Shown one piece after another: positions 22,789 to 34,207 of a DNA stretch of 64,000 nt. The stretch comes from Brassica napus (taxonomy: Eukaryota > Streptophyta > Magnoliopsida > Brassicales > Brassicaceae), in the NCBI RefSeq assembly GCF_020379485.1, contig NW_026014698.1, positions 59,994-123,993 on the forward strand, read 5' to 3'. A program made the position numbers and the translations under genes. The notes beneath the pieces were generated by a model. It did not search any database, was not told the origin of the DNA, and was given only the letters and a program-made list of their open reading frames with translations. Numbering within the stretch: position 1 is the stretch's first letter; each line of letters opens with the position of its first letter.

Positions 22789-24441
22789 ATAAAACCCGGT
22801 ACACTTCTACCTTATCTAAACCGGCCTCATCAAAAGGATGCTGGTTCGTATTATTTATTAACTATTATTCTCTTTGCTGTTATTTATATAGAATTTTGGA
22901 TTGTGTATTTGATACTACTACTAGTACCACAATGAAGAGTGTAAAAATTATGTATTTATTTTTCTTATACAGAACATGATTAGCTTCAGTTTTAGTATTT
23001 GTTTTGTTATCTAGAACGGTTTTATAGTGGATGCATTGTCAGAAACCAATAACCATTACGAGTCAAAATAAACCAGACCCACTTATAAAACATGTGTGAA
23101 AAGTGAATTCTAAGGCAAATTAGTCAAGGAGATTAGGTTTTTCTTATCGTAAATACATTTTTATGTAGGCCCTAAACCAAACTTTAGGTTGCTTTGTGAC
23201 GTTTAAAAGTCAGTTTACTATTTGCTTTGTTACCGGCAAACTTTTGCAATAACCAACTACTAGTGGATGCATCGTTAGAAACCAATAACCAACTACTAGT
23301 GGATGCATCGAGATGAATACACTCTATGATGTTTCACATTTCTAACAGGGAGAAAGTAGCGGAAGTTCACACGTCGATCTCACCTATTCAACAAATATCC
23401 CAACAAATATCGCCAATCAGATGGGTGTTCGAACAAAAAATTCGTGATAGACAAGCACATCAACAACTGAATTGTGATTTAGTTAAACATATAAGGCGTA
23501 AATTTGGACGTGATCAAGACAACAACTGAGGTTTGATGCATCTTTCAAATTATTATCGTTTTTAAGTAATATTTGTTTTATGTTTTTATGTTTTATGTTT
23601 TTATGTTTTAATATTTTTATTTAAAATTTTATGTTTCAAATAATATGCTTAATTTTGTTTTTTTAAAAATAAAATTATGTTTAATAATTTCTTTTTTTAA
23701 GAATCTCTAATTAAGATACTACTAATAAACCACTAACATTAAGGATCTTTTAATAAAGTAGCTTAACTTCACTTAAATACTAAAAAAATCACTAAGAACC
23801 CTTAAGTGGGTTCTACCAATAAACATGTTCTTACTAGTCAAAATAAACCAGTCAAGGAGATTAGGTTTTTTCTTACCATAATTACATTGTTAGGTAGGCC
23901 CTAAACGTAACTTAGGTTCCCACGTAGACGTTTCAAAGTCAGACTTAAACTACAACCGAGTTTACACTGTTGGATACGCCTAAAGAACCTAAACCAAACA
24001 TTAGGTTGCTTTCTAGTCTTGTCACTTTGTTAACCATGAGCTAAACAACAACCTAGTTTACACTTCAGTTCCGCAATACCGGTAATTTCTTGAAACTATT
24101 TTGTGAAAAAACAAAAAAGAGTGTGATTTCAGAACCAAATGCTGCTAAAACAGAGATGACGTCAGATCCTTTCTTTTAAGATAATGTCCAAATGGATTTA
24201 CCAAATACATACAAACTTAACCGTTGCGTTAAACTTTTTTGTTTTCCTAGAAAAAAAATATTGACATCAGCGGTTAACCAAATACATGTTTGCTATTAGA
24301 TACAGAAGTAAATGTAATTCCATTGCCGCAACAGTCGATATGACATTGATACACAGGTTAATGCCAGGTACAAAGGGTAACAACAACTGATTTTAAGGAT
24401 AATTCGTAGAAAAAAAACTTTCCAATTTCAGAAATTTTGTT
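22789..24441. other. intergenic region with duplicated segments and a transposon relic
   Basis: No host gene. About 23060-23215 and 23836-23950 are diverged direct copies sharing AGTCAAAATAAACCAG, GTCAAGGAGATTAGGTTTT and GTAGGCCCTAAAC. A short tandem copy of CCAACTACTAGTGGATGCATCG sits at about 23250-23310. The PIF/Harbinger relic lies between them. From 23560 to 23760 the sequence is TTTTATG-rich and simple. Confidence 0.6.
23326..23529 (+). mobile_element. PIF/Harbinger transposase 3' relic
   Basis: The frame ends in VFEQKIRDRQAHQQLNCDLVKHIRRKFG, resembling the C-terminal end of plant PIF/Harbinger (ALP1-like) nucleases, where IRDRxxHxQLQxDLVEHIW is typical. Nothing upstream encodes the DDE domain, so only the tail remains. 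Near 23790-23835 the sequence GAACCCTTAAGTGGGTTCTACCAATAAACATGTTCTT looks like the terminal inverted repeat of this family. Assigned by pattern only. Confidence 0.5.
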
Positions 24442-26158
24442 TTAAAGAATGTTCAACTGCAGATCAGAGTAGCCTGCTCCGGCCTTGTGCCTCTCAAACA
24501 GATCCTTAAGCGCTTCCACAAACTGGCCATGCAACTCATCAATCTGAGATACAATAAATACATCATAAGCTAATGAAATGTTAAGAAGCAATTCTACGCA
24601 CCAAGAAGAAGATGCACTAACCTCTTCATCAGTTGGCTGCAGAGACTTTGTAACTTGTATTGGTTTACCAACCACCACATGAATAGGGTGTCTATATGGT
24701 ATTGGGGATCTACAAAACCAAAACGGAATAGCTTACATCTTTCAAGATTTTATATGCAAAATGTAACACAACAAAGTATAACACAAGAGACATGCTCTTA
24801 CCCGAAAACTCCCCAGAAACAGATAGGAGTAAACCTGATCGCTCTTGCTAGTTTAAAATAAAGGTCACAATCCGGCTTCCACCACTTGTACGCACGGGAC
24901 TGCAGCAGAAACAAAAACAAGTTTGAGAGTTTCAGTTACGTTGAAGACAGCTACACAGAGCTGTAAGCAAACCCTTTTTGTCCTTTACCTGACCAAAGCA
25001 GAAAACTGGAACAAGAGGTGCCCCTTGTTCCATGGCGATGCGCACAAATCCTCTTCTCGATGAAAGGAAGACGTTCTGCAATGTGAGAAAACAGTTTTCA
25101 ACAAATAACTAAACAGAATGTTGCAGAAGACCACAAAGTTATAAATAGCAAGTCTCAACTAACTACACTTTCAAAACTTGTAACCCAAATCAATTATATG
25201 ATTTTCATCAAAGCACAAGTGAGTCCCACTAAGTAAGCTACCTCAACATCATGTTGCAAGTGAAATGTTTCCTGCACACCACCAGGTACAAGGATACAAC
25301 TATAGCCAGACTCCAGAAGAGAAGAGAAACTCTTCCTAGAAGCAGAGGCGAGCCCTAACCATGCCCACATGTGCCTTAGAAACGGCGTGTAGAATATCTA
25401 ACAACACCAATGCAAAACAATAAAGTTTTAAGAGACAACAGTAAAGAACACACAAAAAGGTATTTATCTATCTGAGAAGCATAAACTCACAGCATTGCTT
25501 GCAAGAAGTTTGATGTTAGGAAGAGGCATAAACCCTGCCAGATCAACAAGTGCAACAGCTCCAAAGGGCCACACCGAGTGTGGTTCATAACCAAAAACTG
25601 TGGTTTCAGGTTTAAAAAAAAAGTCAAAACCCATCTCAAAAAGGTTGCAACTTTTGGAGTAAGAAAGAAGATTGTAACCAACCATAGGAGCGATCAGGCT
25701 TGAAAGCTTCGTAATCCTCCACATGCAGAGTAACGGGGAAGTAACTAGCCGCGTGCTTGCATATGTACCTGTAAGAAAAACAAAAAAGATGAGAAGTTGA
25801 TGGCGAAAAAGATTGGAGATGGAAGCAGGAGAGAGTAAGTACCTACCTAGCTAGCTTAAGACCGTACTTGCTACGATCATCTATAGGGATGATGATAAAC
25901 AGAGAGAGCAGGCCCAAGACCCTGACAAAAAAAAAAAACAGAGGATTTTCAATTTTTGGAAGAAACAGAGAGAGAGAGAGAGAGAGAGTATGTATGTATA
26001 TACAGGAGGGAGAGAGAAGGTGGGAGGAAGAAGAGGGAGATGAGAACAAGAGCGAGGTTCAAGTAAATAGCGCTGAGGCAGATGGATATGGCGGTAACTG
26101 CGTGGAATATGTTTGATGGGATATGATCCTCAGCTCCAAAGTCTCTGACTTTGCCCAT
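24442..26158 (-). CDS. DGAT2: type 2 diacylglycerol O-acyltransferase
   Basis: Nine exons on the minus strand: 26158-26004, 25921-25847, 25768-25683, 25597-25491, 25397-25242, 25075-24989, 24899-24802, 24709-24622 and 24543-24442. They sum to 954 bases (317 residues), phases consistent throughout. It makes triacylglycerol from diacylglycerol and acyl-CoA in the ER. Near the N terminus (about residues 20-70) are two hydrophobic stretches forming the hairpin anchor. The family motif YEPHSV (YFP block of DGAT2 enzymes) lies after residue 108, the PLPN block follows, then the glycerol-phosphate-like [20 protein letters not shown] and the [22 protein letters not shown] block. Matches At3g51520. 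Intact in this sequence. Confidence 0.95.
25968..25990. repeat. GA dinucleotide microsatellite
   Basis: A (GA)n run of about 11 units inside intron 1 of DGAT2, next to the splice donor region. Confidence 0.85.
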
Positions 26159-26629
26159 ATCAGGCTGATTCTTCGGTTTGTCCGCTTCACAGACCAGAGA
26201 CGATGATGGTGAATAAGTTGATCCTCGATCTCTAGCTCTATCTCCCTCGGGAAAACAAATCAATCTTTGGTTTAGATAACCCCATCATTAAAGAGCCCAT
26301 TGAAGAAATAAAAAAATCATTTTATACCATTAGACCAATGTCCTGCATGTTCATATGTATTTCATTGGTTCACACTTGTGAAAGTTGAATTTTTCATTAG
26401 TTTTTGAATACCACTTGCCATTTTAAAAAAAAAAAATGACAAGTTGACATTTCAACAACTACTAATATGAACATAACATAGAAGGGAACATCAAAGCTCT
26501 CCTAGGGATGTCGAAGACAACACAAGAAGTGGGATTCACATAAAGATTCATAACTTCTTTTATACTATATATATGAAGTTGGTTTGTACATACATGAATG
26601 AGCCACCTAGACTTTGTAATCATCAAGGA

Positions 26630-26971
26630 TCAAACTAGACCTTCCATTACAACGAGTTTATCCAAGAGCTCAACTTTCTCATCTTCAAGTGCTTTAACCT
26701 CATCTTCAACTTCCTTCAACTCTCTCTCCAGCGCGAAGCTGTCTTCCTCTAGCAGCAAATAGCTGCGCCTCAGTGCTCTATACTCTGATGAATCTGAACT
26801 AAACATCTCGGTTTGATGTGAAACCGCGTAAACTCGGTCCGGTTTGGTCCCTGACGAAGCCTTCTTCCCGATTCTTGGTGGTAACGGAGTCAAAGGTTGT
26901 TGTTGCTTTGGGTTATGAATCTTCCTTCTTCTCTTCGCTTCAGAGACCGGAGCGGTCCTCGAGTTTTGCAT
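26630..26971 (-). CDS. small coiled-coil protein of unknown function
   Basis: Single coding exon of 113 residues starting MQNSRTAPVSEAKRRRKIHN. I chose the ATG at 26971, not the one at 26986, because a good splice acceptor (TTGGCAG) lies between them and a GTAAG donor upstream near 27059 makes a leader intron. The N-terminal half is basic with a nuclear-localisation-like SEAKRRRKIHN. Residues about 65-110 form an acidic leucine heptad coiled coil (YLLLEEDSFALERELKEVEDEVKALEDEK has regular spacing). No catalytic motif. It lies between DGAT2 and the DUF241 genes, where Arabidopsis has unnamed small genes. I cannot assign a function. Confidence 0.7.
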   Translation of the reverse strand: MQNSRTAPVSEAKRRRKIHNPKQQQPLTPLPPRIGKKASSGTKPDRVYAVSHQTEMFSSDSSEYRALRRSYLLLEEDSFALERELKEVEDEVKALEDEKVELLDKLVVMEGLV

Positions 26972-27059
26972 CTCTGCCAAGATCAAAAGATTTTAACAAA
27001 TCTTGAGGCTTTCGATACAAATTTGAAAGCCAAAATGTTCTCAGAGAGTTGAGATCTTA

Positions 27060-28583
27060 CCTGATATCGGAGTCTAGGGTTTCACACGACGGAGATGTAC
27101 GGAGCTTCTCTGAAGAGAGAATTGGGAAAGCTAATTATGAAGCTGCGGGAAGAAGATTTTGAGTCGGTTTGGGTTTTATCTTAGAACCGGCTTCGGTTTC
27201 AAACCGCGTAAATTTCTGTTAATACCGAAAGTCTTAACGGGTTTGAGCCACGTGACCCAATAGTAAGACCGGTTAAATGTCTGATTTGATTTTTTTAAAA
27301 ACATTGACAATCCTCTGCCAGACGCAATGAGTATCAATCATGTCACCTTTCCTTCAAAATAGGTCAACGGTTCGGTTAGTTTTAGAATTTGGTTAGTTCG
27401 GTGACTGTATTTTAACAATCATAGTTATTGTTTTTGGTTCCGTCACTTGTCTATTATTCAAAACATGTCTTTGATTTGAATTAATTTTACATTTTCATTT
27501 GAGGAAAAAGTTCAAAACATGTCTTTGATTTGAGTATTTAGTTTGGTTTACTACCTCTTATTTTTGGTTTGGTATTTAGTCCTAACTTGTGGGCTTTATC
27601 TGTTTGGTCTACATGCCCGTGTCTTTGTGGATACATTTTCATTTGAGTCTTAAGAACTGATAGTAAGCAGATTTGGGCCTAAGTCATCAGGCCTTTTCCG
27701 AATCACTACATGTATAGTTGAAGCAGCATGGATTGACTTTGAGACAAGGTTCAATGTATCAAAACTCCACGAAGATCTTTCTGTCTGAAACGTACCATTT
27801 TAAAGATTCTTCGTACATTACAATAAAATCATATGTACGTCCCTTTTTCTTTTCATAGCTCTTGTAATGGAGACATGCCATTATCTTAACTCATAATCTT
27901 GTCTCTCTCTGTCAACAACGCTTCGAGTTGATTTTAAACCTTGTAATAAAGTGTCTTTTTCCTTTGGGTGAATCAGGGGACAAAGCAATGAACCTCCCTC
28001 CTAAATCTTACTCATATTAATTAGATGTTTTTCTTAAGGTAATCAATAAAGTTATTAGGTATTAAGATTTTTTTAAACGTGCTACCTAATAAGTTACTAG
28101 TTGTTTTCCTGCACCATGTGCAGTAAGGAATTTTTTAAATCTAATATATATTTAAAAATAAATTTATTAAATATTATATATTTTATTATTTTCTTACTAA
28201 TATTTAATATAGATTTGATATATATTAAATCAATTTGCATAAAACTAATAAAATTTGTATAATTATCAAAAATTTAGCCTAAAAAATATTTATAAAATTT
28301 GTAGATATATAAGAATAATTTTACGGTTAGATATTTAATTTTTTAAAAAATTGTAGAAATTTTTGAAAGTTTTAGTAATATAAATTGTATAATTATACAA
28401 AAATAATAACATTTCGAAATTTAAAATGTTATATATGAATATATTTATTTTATAGATGATGTATGAGCTATTACCATATTTAAAAAAAACTTTACCAAAA
28501 ATAAATATCAATGCTAAATGTAATATATGAATTATTACCATATTCTAATAAGTTTGCCAAAATATAAATCAACATTAAATGAA
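27060..28583. other. AT-rich gene-free stretch
   Basis: After the leader of the coiled-coil gene the sequence has no supported gene. About 28130-28560 is extremely AT-rich with TATATTTA-like runs. TTCAAAACATGTCTTTGATTTGA occurs twice near 27460 and 27515, a short local duplication. Confidence 0.55.
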
Positions 28584-28834
28584 ATTATCCATGTCATATT
28601 TTTCCGGAAGCCATGTCATCAATTTCAGTAGTCATGTCATATTTGTTTTGTGAAATTGATTGTATAGAGAACATGTGGCAAAATCACTTCGCTAATATAA
28701 TCTTGGGGATTATCCATGTCATATTTTTTCGGAAGCCATGTCATCAATTTCAGTAGTCATGTCATATTTGTTTTGTGAAATTGATTGTATAGAGAACATG
28801 TGACAAAATCACTTCGTAAATATAGTCCAGGGGA
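28584..28834. repeat. 125-bp tandem duplication, two copies
   Basis: Copy 1 begins at ATTATCCATGTCATATTTTT (28584) and copy 2 at 28709; the two differ at only a few positions (for example TTCCGG against TTTCGG, and GTGGCA against GTGACA). Each unit itself contains CATGTCAT several times. No coding potential. Confidence 0.85.
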
Positions 28835-29016
28835 TTAGTTTTTTTTTTTTTTTTTCAAAAAAAAATGTTATTAGGTCTTTTTGTGCGGTAGTGTTCGTTA
28901 TTGCCAAATCATGGATGCAAACAACTATTCAATTCAGCGTGACATCCCCACTTGCATATAGACTATAGTATCTAATGAGCGAAACCGTCATTACATGAGT
29001 CTTTAGCAATTATATA

Positions 29017-29575
29017 CAGTAGAATCTCTATAAATTAATAATGTTGGGACTTTAAAATTTTATTAATTTATAGAGATATTAATTTACAAAAGTTTCCTAT
29101 TTTAGATTTTTTAGATTTTTGAATATTTTTGAATATTTTTATTAATAAAATAAGAAAATATTTTATTTTACCGTATATACATTATTTTAATATTAGAAAT
29201 TAGACTTTCATATTATTTTATTATCTTATTGGTGTATATTTTATGTTTCATAGAATTTTTATGTGGTTTTCGATATAATTTTACTAAATATTATCAAAAT
29301 ATATTAAAATATTAAAAAAAAGTATTTTCATTGTGAATATAAAATCAACAATATGATGTTTAGTTTATACTTATATAAAATATATATAGATATAGATTAT
29401 TAATTTATGATTTTAATGAGACTATATATTTACATAGGAGTCTTAAAAATATTATTATATTATTATTTTATCGATTTGTGTCATATTTTACACCGACTCA
29501 AGTTGGGACCTACGAAATTTATTAATTTATAGAGATTATTAATTTATCGAGTATTAATTTATAGAGGTTTTACCG
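29017..29575. mobile_element. Emigrant-type MITE (pogo/mariner superfamily)
   Basis: A 559-bp AT-rich element flanked by TA on both sides. The left end is CAGTAGAATCTCTATAAATT followed by AATA. The right end, read on the other strand, is CGGTAAAACCTCTATAAATT followed by AATA. The 24-base inverted ends match the Emigrant consensus known from Arabidopsis (CAGTAAAACCTCTATAAATTAATA), as do the size of about 0.5 kb and the TA target. It encodes nothing; pogo-like transposases mobilise the family. Confidence 0.82.
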
Positions 29576-31335
29576 TATGTAGTGAACATTATTCATGATT
29601 TTAACTCTTCATCCATGCGTGTCAAGCTTAACATAGCCTACTTATTGAGCTTCCATAGTGTTATCATCTCTACTAACTGAGATCTAGAGAGATAGCTCAT
29701 AAATCGCTTAATGTTTAAAACCAACCCCTCATAAATTAATGTCATGTGGGAAGTGGGATGTGCATTCAGAGTGTATAATCCGTTAATCTCTTGGGTTCAT
29801 GATCAATCATGTCTAATACCGTTAATCTCTTGGGTTCATGAATCATGTCTAATACTTTCAATTCATATGAAACTTGAAGTTTCTTAGCGAGAACAGTTGT
29901 TCCTCACCTGGTCACTCACTTTATATATTTTTTCCTTTTAACAAATTTATTCTTCTTGAAAAGAAATTTACTTTTGACTTGAAGGACTTTTTGATTTGTT
30001 CGTAGGATCATCTCTAGTCTTAGAGCATGATTAATGGAGTTTCTTAGAGATGGAGTTCTTAGCGTAATTTAAGAACCGGTTCTTAACTTTAACAAAGAAA
30101 AAGGTTAAGAACCGTTCTTAAATATGATCTACACTGTTTCCACCATTATTAGTAAACTTTACTCCAAATTAACTTGGTAAGGTCAGTGACAATCTTGAGA
30201 AAATTATATTTATTTTCATTTTAAAGATCTGAATTCAAATATCCAAGAGGTGTATAATTTGACTTGAAGATAAATTCGATTAGGCAAAGGAATTAGACAT
30301 GCATAACCTTTCAAGTATGCTCGCTCCACATGTAAGATGGATTTGATATCTCTCCTATAGCAGACCCTCCCTTCGAACCGGTTTCTTCTCCCTTAGCCTC
30401 TGAAGCGAACTAAACCGCTAAATATCATCGGGTTGACCAATAATAACCCAAACCAGATAAAACACATTTCAAACGAATCAACTCTTGAACCACACCTTTT
30501 AAGACGACGTTCAATGTATCAAATCTTGTGTAGATCTTTTGTCTGATTAGTACCACTTTAAGATTTCCCGTAATTACATCGTCTCATGAATTAGCTTTAA
30601 TCGAATTCGTATACATATACGACCTAAATGATTATTTTCCTTAGATAAACAAGTTTAATATACAAGCATAGCTCTTGTAACGGAGACAATATGCTATTAT
30701 CTTAATTCATAATCATGTCTCTCACTCAACGATGCCTCTAATTGATCATGAACTCGATGCAGCCTTGTAACACTCTATAACATAACATGTTTAAAACCAT
30801 AGAATAAAACGAGTTTGATTGATTGAATTATGGGACAAAACATTGAACCGTCCTCCTATATCCTAATCAAATATTAGATAAAGACTTCTCTTAATAAAAT
30901 AACTTTGTTAGGGCTACAACTTACAACATCTTTCTCTTCACGACCGTCTTGGGACAAAAAAAAGAAATGTGAACAATTAGTATTATAATAAGTGCAATTG
31001 CATGAAACAAAAAAAAAGAGGTAAAATCTGAAATGGTCTGCCACATATGTTTCCGTGTCTCCTCCTTCTGACAAGCCCACTCTTACCGGCTGATCAAATG
31101 GGAATCACAAAGGCAATATCTAGTAATGGTTTCATCTGGCTCTGGTCCTTTGAAGTTAGTTTCACGTTCAAAAACATAGCATTCAAAGCTTCCTTCACCT
31201 CCATGTGCATCGTGGCTTAACTAAACATTCAGTACTGTAATTAACTAATTAAATATCCCCATGTTTCCCTCACATGCCTTCACTCATATATATACCCAAC
31301 TTCTCCTTCCATTTTCTTCAGCAGAATCAAGAAAC
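29576..31335. other. gene-free stretch with a small inverted repeat
   Basis: Between the MITE and the first DUF241 gene. At about 30020-30125, GAGCATGATTAATGGAGTTTC leads into AAGAACCGGTTCTTAAC and the inverted GTTAAGAACCGTTCTT, a possible relic of a Harbinger-type MITE. A TATATATA element near 31288 lies about 48 bases before the DUF241 ATG. Confidence 0.5.
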
Positions 31336-32100
31336 ATGGCATTTCCTGAAACCCATCTCCATATGCCCATTAGATCTATAAGTCTACCATCAAGAATACA
31401 CCATCCTTCTGCTAAGTTTCAAGCTGCTCTCTCTCAACTTCAGACTTGCCAAAACTCATCCTCTGATTCTCAATCTCTTCAAGTATCTTTATTCAGTCTA
31501 TCTGAGCTTTACCATTCTCTACACCAGCTCAACCACTCTCTTCCCACCGCTCAAGCCGAGCTATCGCTTGACGTGTCAGCCACGTTACTAGACTCTTGTG
31601 ACGCAGCCAGAAACCTAATCATCAATCTTAAGGAGCATCTTCTTAACCTTCACTCTGCACTTAGGAGAAAAGGAAAATCCATGGAAGTCCAGATCAAAGA
31701 GTACTTTGTCTTTAGGAAAAAGATCAAGAAAGAGACTAGCAAGCTTATTCTTGGCCTCAAGGAGCTGGATGGCTCTGAGACCACCGCGTTGGCCGTTTCC
31801 CTCTTGCGATCCCTTTTCATTTTTCTGTCCACAACAACGTCGATGAAGACTAATACATGTACTCTCAAATTCGTGTCTAAACTTATTGGTGGTGGTCGTT
31901 CATCGTCGTCAATAATGAGCGAGTTGCAGAATCTTGATTTGGTTTTGCGTTCGGATGGAGACAACTCCAAGGAAGTGAAGAAGACTTTGGAGATATTAGA
32001 GGAAAGAACAGAAGGACTTGAAGCTGCACTTGATTCTCTTTTCAAGTCTCTTGTCCAATATAGAGTTTATTTGCTTAACATTCTTACAACACACTCTTAG
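31336..32100 (+). CDS. DUF241 (BPS1-like) protein 1
   Basis: Intronless, 254 residues. I start at MAFPETHLHMPIRSISLPSR, the family's usual opening (R-SxSLPSRxHP), not at the in-frame ATG 75 bases upstream, because the TATA element lies between the two. A middle region LLDSCDAARNLIINLKEHLLNLHSALRRKG and a C-terminal LEALDSLFKSLVQYRVYLLNILT block are typical of DUF241. The protein is all-helical. The family is plant-specific and of unknown biochemistry; some relatives affect root or shoot development. It is probably the counterpart of At3g51410 or At3g51400, with a paralogue at 37778. Confidence 0.9.
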   Translation: MAFPETHLHMPIRSISLPSRIHHPSAKFQAALSQLQTCQNSSSDSQSLQVSLFSLSELYHSLHQLNHSLPTAQAELSLDVSATLLDSCDAARNLIINLKEHLLNLHSALRRKGKSMEVQIKEYFVFRKKIKKETSKLILGLKELDGSETTALAVSLLRSLFIFLSTTTSMKTNTCTLKFVSKLIGGGRSSSSIMSELQNLDLVLRSDGDNSKEVKKTLEILEERTEGLEAALDSLFKSLVQYRVYLLNILTTHS

Positions 32101-34207
32101 TTTGTTCACTACTAATTAGCTAATTAGTCTCTAATTGTACACAAAACATATATAGAAATACATACAAGTTCTCATGGTGAAGATTTATCTTTATCATTAC
32201 TGTAACCCGCTGATTTAAACTACATAAATCAAAGTCTTCGTAATACCCACGAAACTCATCTCTAAGAGTAAGAGTTGCCCTCTGTTTAGAGTTCTGTCCG
32301 TACTTCTCTTGCGTGTATATTATGCAAATAGTTGACATGTCAGTCCAGCATTGGTAGATATGTACCTTCCCTCGTGCACATTATTTGTTTAAGATTGAAT
32401 CTTAACACCACCAGTAATGATAAAGTCATCATTGTTATCATCAAGATCTTTAGTTTCGGATGATCTAGTGGTTGCAGTTAATCGATGATTTTTTAATGAA
32501 TAATAAGAGGGCGAGAGGAGTGGATCTTTGATTCCTCTTGTCCCCACACACCGGTACATGCAACAGCTCAAATTTGCTAAGATGTCGGCCCCATTCCAAT
32601 TTTATATAGCAATCAAGTAATCATAAGATAATAAATAATAATGCACATTTATAAATAACTAAAATAAACGAGTTTTTTTTTTGTATATCCTGGTTTCCAT
32701 TATTGTTTTCTCTAACTGGATGCATGTACAAATGTTATAAAGGATAACTAATAGTAATATATCTAGACAGCTAACACAATTTCCAGTGTAGGGAATATTA
32801 AATCTCATTTATTTATTATTTATGCCATCAATTGTTTTCGTATATATGTTAAAATGGTTTATAATCATAATAGAAGTTCTCAAAATTAATTAGGTGTACA
32901 TTCTAACACCTTTCTAACAGAAAATTGATATGGCGAGTATGCTAGAACACCCATATCAATATATTTTATCTCATGAGTGTATTTCATTCATAATAATACT
33001 AAAAATAAAAATAAGAAAATAATTTGAACCAACAAAAAGATTGTAGAAAAGGGAGAAAATCTTTCTTATGAGAAACTCTCTTGCTATGTGTCCTTTTTAT
33101 CCGTATACATTAAAATTTAATTACATAGATAAATTTTATAAAAAAAATCATCTATAAATATTGACAGACTCAGTTTGAGAAAATTTCCAGATAAGTCACC
33201 TTTCTAAGTAACAAAAACTGACTCATATATCAAAAGCTTGGTTCTATTTTTGTATTACCCAATAGATTGAGAAAGCATAGGTGGATGAACAAAAGCATGA
33301 GGCTTCTTTTTTTTTATACCTCTTTTACATATTATATACTTTGGATATTTTATTGAAATGAGAGAAGGAAGGAAGAGACAGAGGAGAGATAGTTATGGAG
33401 AGGCGGCAAATAGAGGTGAGGTGATGGGGGCAATGGCTCGCCAATAATGGCAATTGGGTGGCACAATTATTACACAAAATGACAAAAACCAAACAAGAAA
33501 AATTATACTAGTGAAAAACATGTGTAATGCTAATAGTTTCTATTTTTATGTAGCGGAGGGTCCATCCAAGAGTAACGTGACTTCACATGGCTAGTGGCCC
33601 AAACCATTCAATGTCTATGGTAACGTGACTTCACATAGAATCCGGGTTAATCATGCTTTTAGTACCAACTTCTTCTATATGTTTAACAAGTAACGACAAC
33701 AAAAACTTCTATATACATTTTGTTGGATTGGTTATTGCATGTTAACATGTAATCAAAATATATATTAATTGGAGTATTTGTACGGAGTTAAATTTTATAT
33801 ACACGCAGAACCAACAACGTAAGATGGTGTTTTCATACAATGCATGGGATCAAACAAATATCTCAAATGAAATATCTCCTTGTAAACCTTTTAAGTTGCA
33901 TATCCAAGAAAAATCAAAAAAGAAAGGTTACAATATCCAAATCACGTGAAGATATTATTATGAGAAGCCTAACTATAGTTAGGATAGATATTTGAGATGT
34001 CTAATCTAATAAGAGAGGGATGAGGAGATTCAGTTGCAGCCTGTACTTTGATAGTGACAAGTCACATTCATGAATTCAAAACTAGTTAAGAAAAGGAAGA
34101 CGGTGTGAGTTGTGATTGTGATTGATTATTATTATCGTTTCCTCTGGAAGTTTTTAACAAGACACTCGTGTACACGGGCCCATGCATAGTATTATCCAAC
34201 GACCACC
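32101..34207. other. intergenic region, no gene seen
   Basis: Holds the 3' UTR of DUF241 gene 1 and about 2 kb of AT-rich sequence. The minus-strand frames at 32120-32338 and 32389-32571 have no recognisable features. Near 33553-33640 the segment GTAACGTGACTTCACATGG occurs twice in direct orientation about 55 bases apart. Confidence 0.55.
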
